From Bacteroidales bacterium (GTDB taxonomy: Bacteria > Bacteroidota > Bacteroidia > Bacteroidales > P3): a DNA stretch of 51,974 nt. Both the position numbers and the translations under genes were made by a program. The notes below the pieces were generated by a model. It made no database searches. It saw nothing but the letters and a program-made list of their open reading frames with translations, and was not told the DNA's origin. Below, one piece after another: positions 42,963 to 51,680 of the stretch. The first letter of the stretch is position 1. Every line of letters starts with the position of its first letter. The stretch is taken from positions 1-51,974 of the forward strand of contig JAISIA010000034.1 of NCBI GenBank assembly GCA_031262295.1. The letters are read 5' to 3'.

Positions 42963-44489
42963 ATGCAAATGATTTTAATCTTAGATTTTGGCTCTCAATA
43001 CACACAATTAATTGCTCGAAAGGTCAGAGAATTAAATGTTTATTGTGAAATACATCCCTTTAATAAAATTCCGCCCATTACAAAGGAAATTCAAGGAGTT
43101 ATTCTTTCAGGTAGTCCTTCAAGTTGTTTGGATAAGGATGCTCCGCAGTGTGATTTGTCTCAAATAAAAGGAAAGATTCCTCTTTTGGGAGTTTGTTATG
43201 GAGCACAATATATGGCATATAAGGCGGGAGGAAAAATACTTCCTTCAAAGATACGAGAGTATGGGAGAGCGAATTTGAATATGATTGATCCTAATTCAAA
43301 GCTTTTAAAGGGCTTATCCTTAAATTCTCAGGTTTGGATGTCACATGGAGATACTATTTTGGATATTCCTTCAAACTTTAAGATAATTTGCTCAACATCA
43401 AATGTTAGTAATGCAGGCTATAAGATAGAAAATGAAGAAACTTATGCCATTCAATTTCACCCGGAGGTTACACATTCCTTAGAGGGAGTCTTATTATTAA
43501 AGAATTTTATTGTTGATATATGCCAATGTAAGCAGGATTGGACACCTGATAATTTTGTTGATACAACAATATCTCAGCTTAAAGAACTTTTGAAAGATGA
43601 TAAGGTTGTATTAGGTCTTTCAGGAGGGGTTGATAGCTCTGTGTGTGCAGTGTTGTTAAATAGGGCAATAGGAAAAAATTTAACCTGTATATTTGTAGAT
43701 AATGGGCTTTTGAGATTAAATGAATTTGAAGATGTTCTCTCTTCCTACAAAGGTATGGGACTAAATGTTATTGGTGTAGATGCAAAAAAAGAATTTTATG
43801 ATGCACTAAAAGGAGTAACTGATCCTGAAACAAAGAGAAAAAGAATAGGAAAAACATTTATTGATGTTTTTGATAAGGAATCTTCAAAGATAAGGGACGT
43901 AAAATGGCTTGCACAAGGCACTATATATCCTGATGTTATAGAATCCACATCGGTTAAAGGACCTTCTGCAACAATAAAGTCTCATCATAATGTTGGGGGA
44001 TTGCCAGATTATATGAAATTAAAGGTTGTTGAACCATTGAAGAGCTTGTTTAAGGATGAGGTAAGAAGGGTTGGAGCATCTCTTTCTTTGAAAAAGGAGT
44101 TACTTTCTCGTCATCCATTTCCAGGACCTGGCTTAGCGATAAGGATTTTATCTGACATTACACCAGAAAAAGTAGGCATTTTGCAAAAGGTTGATAGCAT
44201 TTTCATAAATGCATTAAAGGAAAATAATCTATATGATAAGGTTTGGCAGGCAGGAGCTATGCTTTTACCTGTTTCCTCTGTTGGAGTTATGGGTGATGAA
44301 AGGACATACGAGAATGTTGTTGCTTTAAGAGCCGTTGAAAGTAATGACGGAATGACAGCAGATTGGTCTCATCTTCCTTATGAATTTTTAGCAATGGTTT
44401 CCAATTCTATAATAAATCAGGTAAAGGGAGTAAATCGTGTGGTTTATGATATTTCATCTAAGCCGCCTGCAACAATAGAATGGGAATAA
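42963..44489 (+). CDS. guaA: GMP synthase (glutamine-hydrolysing)
   Basis: 508 residues, normal length. Glutamine amidotransferase domain: [18 protein letters not shown] at the start, nucleophile Cys78 in [11 protein letters not shown], and His166/Glu168 in [12 protein letters not shown] pyrophosphatase domain: P-loop LSGGVDSSV (219-227). C-terminal dimerisation domain: [12 protein letters not shown], and a closing KPPATIEWE. It converts XMP to GMP. A second ATG two codons in (M3) is possible as the true start. A periplasmic-binding-fold gene follows after 21 bases. Confidence 0.96.
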   Translation: MQMILILDFGSQYTQLIARKVRELNVYCEIHPFNKIPPITKEIQGVILSGSPSSCLDKDAPQCDLSQIKGKIPLLGVCYGAQYMAYKAGGKILPSKIREYGRANLNMIDPNSKLLKGLSLNSQVWMSHGDTILDIPSNFKIICSTSNVSNAGYKIENEETYAIQFHPEVTHSLEGVLLLKNFIVDICQCKQDWTPDNFVDTTISQLKELLKDDKVVLGLSGGVDSSVCAVLLNRAIGKNLTCIFVDNGLLRLNEFEDVLSSYKGMGLNVIGVDAKKEFYDALKGVTDPETKRKRIGKTFIDVFDKESSKIRDVKWLAQGTIYPDVIESTSVKGPSATIKSHHNVGGLPDYMKLKVVEPLKSLFKDEVRRVGASLSLKKELLSRHPFPGPGLAIRILSDITPEKVGILQKVDSIFINALKENNLYDKVWQAGAMLLPVSSVGVMGDERTYENVVALRAVESNDGMTADWSHLPYEFLAMVSNSIINQVKGVNRVVYDISSKPPATIEWE

Positions 44490-44510
44490 AATAAAAGAAA
44501 GGACGTTATT

Positions 44511-45728
44511 ATGAAAAAGTATTTTTTAGTTTTTATTTTGTTTTTCTCTTTTTCTAATTGTGTATTTTGTGGTACTAAATTAGGAAGTGGAGATAATCTA
44601 CCAGATAAATCTTCATTAAATAGTAGCCCAGAGATTAAGATAGCAATGATTTTGCCTCTTTATTATGATAGGGTAGAGCAGCTAAATTTTACAAAATATA
44701 ACATAGAAGATAAGAAGAAACAAAGATTTCGTTCATTTGAATACCTTCCATTCTATGAAGGAGCAAGGGTTGCTTTGGATAAGTTGGAAAAAGACGGATA
44801 TAATGTCTCTTTATATGTCTATGATGTGGCTGAGGATGATACTTTGGCTCTAAAAAATGTTCTACAAAAGCCTGAAATGAAAGAGATGGATCTAATAATA
44901 CCCCTATTATTTCAGAAATCTTTTGCTATTTGTGCCTTGTTTTCTAAACAAGAAAGGATACCAATTGTAAATCCAATGAGTCAAAATGAAGATGTTGTAA
45001 AAAACAATCCTTATGTTTTTAAGGTGCAACCTTCAAAAGCTGCCGAAGTTATGGCAACTATACGATACATTAAAAGCAATTTCTATAATCCAAACCTAAT
45101 CATACTATACACCAATGCAGAAAAAGCACTTATGGAAACTTATTCCATAGAGGCAGAAAAAAATAAATGGACGTGGTGTGCAGTTGATTATAATAAGTAT
45201 TCCAAAAGAATATTTGAGAAAATAGATGCAAAAAAGGAAAATATATACATCTCTTTGGTAAATAAAAGACACTTTAAGGACAATGAAGGTTATGTAAATA
45301 CATTATTATCTCAGCTAAATGATAGAAAAAATCTGCCTACAATAAGTCTAATTGGTCAATATAGTTGGTTGGATTATCAATCTTTGGATCTTTCTCTTTT
45401 GCAAAAATTCAATTATCACTTTGTTTTGAGTTATTATAATGACTATACCAACTTGCATTATGCAGACTTTATTAAAGAATATAGAAAACATTTTGTTGAA
45501 GAACCTGATAAGGTTTATGCAGCATTAGGATATGATATTATGATATATTTTGTCGCTGCTATAAAGGAGTATGGTAAGAGTATTGTTTCTTTTTCTGAGA
45601 TGAATTTAAATAAGGATATGATAAGCCCTTTTGAGTTTTATCGTTTAGATGATAGGGATGGGTGGCAAAATAGAAAGACTTCTGTGTATAGGATGATTGA
45701 TTATAGAATGGTATCTGTTGGAAAATAG
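44511..45728 (+). CDS. Periplasmic type-1 ligand-binding-fold protein
   Basis: 405 residues with a signal peptide (about 1-21). The body matches the LivJ/PBP1 fold: IKIAMILPLYYDRVEQLN (about 43-60), FEYLPFYEGARVALDKLEKDGYNVSLYVYD, IIPLLFQKSFAICALFSKQERIPIVNP, a central hinge, and DKVYAALGYDIMIYFVAAIKEYG. Many Bacteroidota homologues carry N-terminal LysM repeats; this one has none, going from signal peptide almost directly to the binding fold. No transporter genes are nearby, so it may be a binding or scaffold protein rather than an ABC substrate-binding protein. It is part of a tight run (gaps of 21 and 5 bases) from guaA onwards. Confidence 0.75.
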   Translation: MKKYFLVFILFFSFSNCVFCGTKLGSGDNLPDKSSLNSSPEIKIAMILPLYYDRVEQLNFTKYNIEDKKKQRFRSFEYLPFYEGARVALDKLEKDGYNVSLYVYDVAEDDTLALKNVLQKPEMKEMDLIIPLLFQKSFAICALFSKQERIPIVNPMSQNEDVVKNNPYVFKVQPSKAAEVMATIRYIKSNFYNPNLIILYTNAEKALMETYSIEAEKNKWTWCAVDYNKYSKRIFEKIDAKKENIYISLVNKRHFKDNEGYVNTLLSQLNDRKNLPTISLIGQYSWLDYQSLDLSLLQKFNYHFVLSYYNDYTNLHYADFIKEYRKHFVEEPDKVYAALGYDIMIYFVAAIKEYGKSIVSFSEMNLNKDMISPFEFYRLDDRDGWQNRKTSVYRMIDYRMVSVGK

Positions 45729-45733
45729 AAAAT

Positions 45734-48409
45734 ATGATAGGACAAAAAAAATACTTAATACTAATATTAACTACATTACTACTCAATTATTTTAGTTTAT
45801 ATGCTCAAAATAGCGATAGGAATATTCCATTTAAAAGTTATTATGAAGGAAGTTTAAAAAATAATGGACGATTAACCATATCCTTTTCTACAATTAATAT
45901 GGAGGATATTGTGTTTTCTTCAAGTATTTCCTCTATTGGTTCAAAAAATATATACAATCTAAAACTTCAATACTCATTTGATAAGAAAAATTGGATAGAT
46001 GTTAAGGATAATAGTGGTAGAATATTTTTCAATTCCGCTAAAAGAGCTAAGAGCAGACAATTTTCTATTTTTTTACCCCTTGAATGTGAAAACAAAGATT
46101 CTGTATTCCTATCTTGGAAAAGCACAAGACAAAGGGGCAAGGGCAAATATCCCAACTTAAATATAAAGAATATAGATATTGTTGCTTCTTATGATCGTTT
46201 CAAGGGTGAGGATGCAATAATAGAAGTTGCTAAAAAGAATCTTAAAGATACAACATACGATGTAGAAGAATTAGTATTTAATCACATTGCAATGCCATAT
46301 TCCTTTGCCGAAGGGAAGAAAATAATAGTAAAAGGTGTAAATATTAGAGAAGAGGGAATAGATATTAGTTTAAAGGGAAAGGATGATAGATATTTTAAGA
46401 TAAACCTTTCTAATATTAAGATAGATTCTTGTGGGGAAGAAGTTCTTGAAGTGTCATACAATCCTTTGAAAACAGGTTCTCATAATTGCAATTTGATTCT
46501 CTCTACAAAAAAACTTAAAAAACCAATTGTTATTAATCTTTATGGCTCTTGTGATAATATGATTGACATAAATGAGAATCTAATAGTTGGAAATGTTGAT
46601 AAGTTGAATGATTTTACAAAGTTTCGCCTTCCAGTATTTTCACAAACCAAATACCAATTTAAAATTTCCTTAACCAAAGAGGAGCTTTTGAAAAATAATC
46701 TCTCAATTACATATAAGTGGTTTAGGGATGATGTGTCTTTGGATGAGGATATGAAATATGAAACTAATAGTTTAAATATAAATTCTAAGGATATTACAAT
46801 AAATGGTGAGGATATAGAATATATAAAAGATGTTTTTGCTCCTCAAAAAGCAAACTACCTACAAATAGAATTTGATAGTAAGAATCCAAATTTTGAAATT
46901 AAAGATATTAGTTTTGGTTATCCTTCTCCAAAAAAAACAATACGCTCGGGCAATTGGTCTAATCCCAATATTTGGTCGCCAAAAGGTGTTCCAAATATAG
47001 AAGATATTGTTATGATTTCTGAGAAAAACAAGATTGTTATAGATAATTCTGCCTCTTGTTCTATGCTTATACTCTCTGATAGTGCAAATATTATTATCCC
47101 TTCGGGCAATATGCTACAAATTTCTGGCAATATAGTCTATTCACATGGAAGTTTCTTTGTCGTACATAAAGATATTAAGGCTAAGAAATGGAATTATCTT
47201 TCCTCACCTATTAATGATGCAAAGGCTCTTGTCTATTCTATGAGAAAGCAAGAGAATGAAACTTGGCTTATGAAGTACAATACAGGAAAGATAAGTAACC
47301 TTAATGACTATTGGAGTGAATATATTGTTGATCCAAACTATAAATTAATTCCCGCAAAAGGCTATGCAGTTTATTCAAACAACAATTTAGATGTTATATA
47401 TGAGGGAATCCTTTCCGATAGTAGAGTAAATTATAGCTTGGAATTTACTCCTAAGGATAAATGGAATTTGATTGGAAATCCATTTACCGCACCTTTAAGT
47501 AGTAAGAAGCTATTTGAGGATATAGATAATAAGATTTATGGTAATGCAATATTTATTTGGGATAAAGAAAATGAGGTTTATAACCCTATGATAATAGATT
47601 ATAAGACAGAATTTGCAATTTCCCCACAAGAAGCCTTCTTTGTGGAAAGCATAAAAGAAGGATTGGAAATATCATTTCAAAGAAAGCATCAATTTATTCC
47701 TGAAAATAATGTTGTGGATAATTCTTTTGCAAACACCAACTACATAAAATTTACTATTAGCAATAAGGAAAAGAGCCAATACATACTTATGGGAAAGAAT
47801 AAAAACTCTAAGCAAGGCTTTGATAATTATGATGCACATAAACTATTTGGTTCTTCTGAAAAAACACCTGATGCTTATTTTATAGTGGATAATGAAGAAC
47901 TTTCAATAAATAGTGTTAAGGACTTTTCACAAAAAACATCTTTGGGATATTTTATAGGAGAGGATGCCATCCTAACACTATACATAGACAATCTTTCTTC
48001 ACTGGATGAACAAGAAATTATTCTTATAAGAGATAAATACCAAGATGTATATTACAATATTTGCGAGAAAAATTCCATAAACTTTCTTTCCAAGAAAGGA
48101 GAAACAGAAGATAGGTTTGATATTTTTATATTAAACTCTTTGGAAAGAAGTTTTTCTAATGAAAACTCCTATCTATATTCAACCTATATTTGGAGTGAGG
48201 ATGGAGATATTATGTTTTTTGATAATAAAGAAAAGACAACAATAAAGAAAATCCGCCTTTGGAATCAAAATGGTATAGAAATGATAAATCAAGAGTATGA
48301 AGGTGGTATGCAAAAATTAAATATGAAATTTTCCAGAGGTAGTTATACGGTTGATATTCTAACAACCGATAATACTTGGATTGAAGATATTCCTTGCTAT
48401 GTTAAATAA
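45734..48409 (+). CDS. Large secreted protein with probable T9SS sorting domain, unknown function
   Basis: 891 residues with a signal peptide (about 1-24, ending LYAQ). The N-terminal half is beta-rich with Ig-like stretches. At about residues 395-450 lies SGNWSNPNIWSPKGVPNIEDIVMI, the pattern of a repeat-like domain common in Bacteroidota surface proteins (typically NW.dp.TW..g..P). The C-terminal 75 residues (TIKKIRLWNQNGIEMINQ, then YEGGMQKLNMKFSRGSYTVDIL) have the strand spacing of a type A T9SS sorting domain but lack the usual YPNP opening. It is probably surface-exposed. It starts 5 bases after the binding-fold gene and its end overlaps the next start by 11 bases, so the run is likely one transcript. 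Confidence 0.7.
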   Translation: MIGQKKYLILILTTLLLNYFSLYAQNSDRNIPFKSYYEGSLKNNGRLTISFSTINMEDIVFSSSISSIGSKNIYNLKLQYSFDKKNWIDVKDNSGRIFFNSAKRAKSRQFSIFLPLECENKDSVFLSWKSTRQRGKGKYPNLNIKNIDIVASYDRFKGEDAIIEVAKKNLKDTTYDVEELVFNHIAMPYSFAEGKKIIVKGVNIREEGIDISLKGKDDRYFKINLSNIKIDSCGEEVLEVSYNPLKTGSHNCNLILSTKKLKKPIVINLYGSCDNMIDINENLIVGNVDKLNDFTKFRLPVFSQTKYQFKISLTKEELLKNNLSITYKWFRDDVSLDEDMKYETNSLNINSKDITINGEDIEYIKDVFAPQKANYLQIEFDSKNPNFEIKDISFGYPSPKKTIRSGNWSNPNIWSPKGVPNIEDIVMISEKNKIVIDNSASCSMLILSDSANIIIPSGNMLQISGNIVYSHGSFFVVHKDIKAKKWNYLSSPINDAKALVYSMRKQENETWLMKYNTGKISNLNDYWSEYIVDPNYKLIPAKGYAVYSNNNLDVIYEGILSDSRVNYSLEFTPKDKWNLIGNPFTAPLSSKKLFEDIDNKIYGNAIFIWDKENEVYNPMIIDYKTEFAISPQEAFFVESIKEGLEISFQRKHQFIPENNVVDNSFANTNYIKFTISNKEKSQYILMGKNKNSKQGFDNYDAHKLFGSSEKTPDAYFIVDNEELSINSVKDFSQKTSLGYFIGEDAILTLYIDNLSSLDEQEIILIRDKYQDVYYNICEKNSINFLSKKGETEDRFDIFILNSLERSFSNENSYLYSTYIWSEDGDIMFFDNKEKTTIKKIRLWNQNGIEMINQEYEGGMQKLNMKFSRGSYTVDILTTDNTWIEDIPCYVK

Positions 48410-50321
48410 ATTAATATTCCTTTTCTCAATACTTTCTTCTCTTATGCTATTTTCACAAGAGGATATAAATATTTTGATGGAATTAGAAAGGGTTTATAAG
48501 ACAAATAATGTGGATTCCTTAGATAAATTCATCAATACCTTCGCTCAAAACACCAAATATGTAGAAGAGGCAATTAGAATAAGGGATAGGATTGCATACG
48601 AGGAAACAAAAAAAGAAAATACCACAAAAGCATATAGACAATATATTGAAAAATATCCCAACTCCATTTATATTTTTGATGCAAAATATGCCTTAAAAGA
48701 AAAGGAAAAAATAAAGATTTTGCAAAAAGAAGAAGAGGATTACAAACAATCTTTAAAGGAAAACACAATTGCCTCTTTGGAAAGGTTTATAAAAAAATAT
48801 CCTCATTCATCCTATAATAGCTTTATTAAGGAAAAGATAGAGGATATGCAATATAGTAGTTATATTCATCTGTATTCTATTGATGAGATTACTAATTTCC
48901 TATCCCTATATCCCAAAAACAAGAACAATACTCCACTAATTGACACATTAAAATGGCAAACCTTAGAATTTCTTTCCTATAAAGGCTTATTGTTCCTATA
49001 TAATAATGGGTACTTATATAATGATACAAATTTTGTAATTCTTTTTTCTAATAACTATATTGAGCAAGGAGATAGCAAAAAGTTTGAAAGACTAATAAAA
49101 GACTTTCCCTTCCTTAAAAAAGATAAGGAGTTTATTGATAAAAAAAATGATGCAAAGAAGATAGAAAGCATATATAAACTAAATAATATTGACAATAAGA
49201 CTTTCAATGCAAACAAAGAATACTTCCATTCAATAAAAAACGATAAGTCCTACCTACTTATCAAGAAATACTTTCTACAATTAAATAAGGCAAAAAAAAT
49301 ATCACAAGCAAAAAAGCTAATTTCATCTTTTAATGATAACTTTATTTTATGGCAATATGAAAATTCCCTATCCTATAACTACGATTCCATAATAGAAAAA
49401 CAAGATATTTGTTTTAATAAGGATAGTTCTATAAAAGTTATTTCAAAAAATAAAGATAATTCTTATGGAGGAAAAGACCTATTTATTTCTTTAAAGGAAT
49501 ATGGAAATAAAGAAAAAGAATTTATTTTGCCAAAAAACATTAACACTCCTTATGATGAGCTTTATCCAAAGATAAATAATAAAGGAAATGTCCTTTATTT
49601 CTATTCTACAAGACCTCTTTCTAAGGATAGTTTATCTTTGTATGTCTCCCTTAAAATGGAGGATACCTCTTGGAGGATGTGGAGTGAGCCTATAATGACA
49701 GATAAAATTGTTTTTGTTAATGCAGAAAAAAACTATGTAAAGGGCTATGTATTGGACCAAGACAATAATCCAATGGATGCAACCATATTTATTGAGAATG
49801 AAAAAACAGGGAATAGACTTTTTGTAACAAAATCTAATGCCCTATCAGGAGGATTTCTTTTTCCTAAGAGCAAGAGTGAGGATGCCATAATGCTAAGTAT
49901 GAAAAAGGGATATATATCAAATATAGTCAATATTGCAGAAAAGAATGTTATTGTTCAAGAAAATATTGACCTATTATTTGAAAGAAAAAGAGTATTTGTT
50001 ATGGAATCTTTCTTTAAGGAGGATAATCCAACAAAACTAAGTTATATTGCAGAAAAATATCTTTACTATTTGGCTCAAAGCCTTAAAGAAAGCAATTACA
50101 TAATAACAATATCCCTACACTATAAAACAGCATATAAAAACCTATCTTTTCAAGATGTAACAAATATTCAAGCTACATTAATAAAGGAAAAGCTAATTTC
50201 TTTTGGCATTAATTATAATAATATAGTTGTTGCAGGCTATGGCAATAGCCGTCCTTTAATAGGGTGGGAAGAAAAAAATAGGATAGAGGTTGGATTTATG
50301 AAAATAGACAATATTGAATAA
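48399..50321 (+). CDS. OmpA-family protein with PorE-like architecture (TPR, beta-propeller remnant, CRD, OmpA)
   Basis: 640 residues from the ATG at 48399; the upstream in-frame TTG would overlap the previous gene by 29 bases and adds no signal sequence. Signal peptide about 1-18. Residues about 20-330 are helical and TPR-like (for example YIEKYPNSIYIFDAKYAL; FIKKYPHSSYNSFIKEK). About 370-430 has one or two PD40-like blades (PYDELYPKINNKGNVLYFYS). A carboxypeptidase-regulatory-like domain covers about 440-520 (KGYVLDQDNNPMDATIFIENE). The OmpA-like peptidoglycan-binding domain is about 525-636, with NIQATLIKEKLISFGI and VVAGYGNSRP. This order matches Porphyromonas PorE (PG1058), a T9SS component tied to peptidoglycan; the propeller is shorter here. 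The typical OmpA NxxLSxxRA motif is weak. Assignment is by architecture only. Confidence 0.72.
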   Translation: MLNKLIFLFSILSSLMLFSQEDINILMELERVYKTNNVDSLDKFINTFAQNTKYVEEAIRIRDRIAYEETKKENTTKAYRQYIEKYPNSIYIFDAKYALKEKEKIKILQKEEEDYKQSLKENTIASLERFIKKYPHSSYNSFIKEKIEDMQYSSYIHLYSIDEITNFLSLYPKNKNNTPLIDTLKWQTLEFLSYKGLLFLYNNGYLYNDTNFVILFSNNYIEQGDSKKFERLIKDFPFLKKDKEFIDKKNDAKKIESIYKLNNIDNKTFNANKEYFHSIKNDKSYLLIKKYFLQLNKAKKISQAKKLISSFNDNFILWQYENSLSYNYDSIIEKQDICFNKDSSIKVISKNKDNSYGGKDLFISLKEYGNKEKEFILPKNINTPYDELYPKINNKGNVLYFYSTRPLSKDSLSLYVSLKMEDTSWRMWSEPIMTDKIVFVNAEKNYVKGYVLDQDNNPMDATIFIENEKTGNRLFVTKSNALSGGFLFPKSKSEDAIMLSMKKGYISNIVNIAEKNVIVQENIDLLFERKRVFVMESFFKEDNPTKLSYIAEKYLYYLAQSLKESNYIITISLHYKTAYKNLSFQDVTNIQATLIKEKLISFGINYNNIVVAGYGNSRPLIGWEEKNRIEVGFMKIDNIE

Positions 50322-50330
50322 TGAATACTA

Positions 50331-51593
50331 ATGCAAAAGCGTCCTATAATCTTCATATTAATTGCCTTTTTAATTGCAATTCTCATAGTAGAAGCATCCT
50401 TTGATGTATTTTTTATTAGAAATCATTATTCCAAACACCTTAAAGAAAAACAATATTACACCCTTTTAATAAAAAGTGAGGGTGAGAAGAAAAACAAAAC
50501 AATTGTTTATAAAGCCAAAATAATAAAATACTTTAATAATAATTCTTGGGAAAATTCCTCAGGTGATGTTTTAGTTTATTTCCCAAAGGAGGATAGTAAT
50601 TCTTTTTTTCGTTATGGAGACTTAATAATAACTAATGCTCCATTAAAAGAAATAGAAAACCTTTATTCAAATTCTACCTTTGACTATAAAAGAATGATGC
50701 AAAGAAAGAGGATATATCATAATGTATTTATTGGAAAAAATTATTGGAAGAAAGTTGGAGAAAACAAAGGTAATTCAATAATTAGAACAGCAAAAAAGGT
50801 AAATCATTTTCTTAAAGAAAGATTAATAAACTCTAATTTAAAAAATGATGAAAGTAATTTGGCTATTGCAATGCTTTTAAGCGATAAAACTTCTTTGGAT
50901 GATATTACAATAAAAAAATATAGTGCCTTAGGCTTATCTCACATCCTTTGTGTTTCAGGCTTACATATAGGAATTATCCTGTTTTTTATAAACTTTATTC
51001 TAAAATTTATACCCTTTTTCAATTATAGATTAATTCTTCTAAAAGATATTTTCTTAGTTTTAATAGCCTTTTCAATATGTTTTATTGTTGGTCTAACGCC
51101 TTCATCTTTTAGAGTTGCAACATTTCTTTCTATACTAATTATTGTAAAACATTTTGGTTTGGGTAGAGCAGATAGTATAAATACTCTTTTTCTTACGGCA
51201 TTAGTATTTCTAATTGCAGATCCCTTACTACTTTTTAATCTTAGTTTTCAATTCTCCTTTTTGGCGGTATTAGGAATTATTGTTTTTACTCCTTTAAGAA
51301 ATAGGATTCAAAACCATATTGATAAAATATTCTTCTTAAAACCCTTTATTAGTGCAATGCTTTTAACTCTTAGTGCCCAGTTTTTTGTTCTCCCGCTAAT
51401 AATCTACTACTTCCATAGCTTTTCTCCCTTCTTTATTATTGCCAATATGCTAATTGTTCCCTTTCTTTCAATAATACTTCTATCCATTTTGCTATTTCTA
51501 ATCTTTGCAAAAACTCCCCTTATAGGAGATTTTCTTACAACAATTCTCCATTACGAACTATCCATTTTGCAATTTATCGTAAATCTTTTTTAG
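50331..51593 (+). CDS. ComEC/Rec2-family protein, short form
   Basis: 420 residues. One N-terminal transmembrane helix (about 5-27), then a DUF4131-like soluble region (about 45-150: VYKAKIIKYFNNNSWENSSGDVLVYF), then the competence domain with many helices (from about 170) and its conserved LSHILCVSGLHIGIIL and FIVGLTPSSFRVATFLS. It ends soon after MLIVPFLSIILLSILLFL at HYELSILQFIVNLF. Full-length ComEC proteins have more helices and often a metallo-beta-lactamase domain (600-800 residues); both are missing. The stop TAG is shared with a hairpin element, so truncation by that element is possible, though short forms may be native. ComEC forms the inner-membrane channel for DNA uptake. Confidence 0.78.
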   Translation: MQKRPIIFILIAFLIAILIVEASFDVFFIRNHYSKHLKEKQYYTLLIKSEGEKKNKTIVYKAKIIKYFNNNSWENSSGDVLVYFPKEDSNSFFRYGDLIITNAPLKEIENLYSNSTFDYKRMMQRKRIYHNVFIGKNYWKKVGENKGNSIIRTAKKVNHFLKERLINSNLKNDESNLAIAMLLSDKTSLDDITIKKYSALGLSHILCVSGLHIGIILFFINFILKFIPFFNYRLILLKDIFLVLIAFSICFIVGLTPSSFRVATFLSILIIVKHFGLGRADSINTLFLTALVFLIADPLLLFNLSFQFSFLAVLGIIVFTPLRNRIQNHIDKIFFLKPFISAMLLTLSAQFFVLPLIIYYFHSFSPFFIIANMLIVPFLSIILLSILLFLIFAKTPLIGDFLTTILHYELSILQFIVNLF

Positions 51594-51680
51594 TCGGCAA
51601 CCGAACCCGCAACGGGCATTTAGTTTTCCTACGGAAGTCTGGTCGCCAACCGACTTTTACTCGTCCTAACGGAACTTAGG
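51593..51680 (+). repeat. Cluster of dispersed hairpin elements after comEC
   Basis: 51593-51605 GTCGGCAACCGAA (last base unpaired) runs directly into CCCGCAACGGG, then CATTTAGTTTTCCTACGGAAG and TCTGG. 51642-51654 GTCGCCAACCGAC follows, then TTTTACTCGTCCTAACGGAAC. The first G is the last base of the comEC stop codon. Confidence 0.8.

Noticed and set aside
42839..43048. 69-codon ORF just upstream of guaA
   Set aside because: It overlaps the guaA start in another frame and spans the guaA promoter; composition is random AT-rich.
48381..48398. TTG start for the PorE-like protein
   Set aside because: It deepens the overlap with the previous gene and the signal peptide fits the ATG at 48399.
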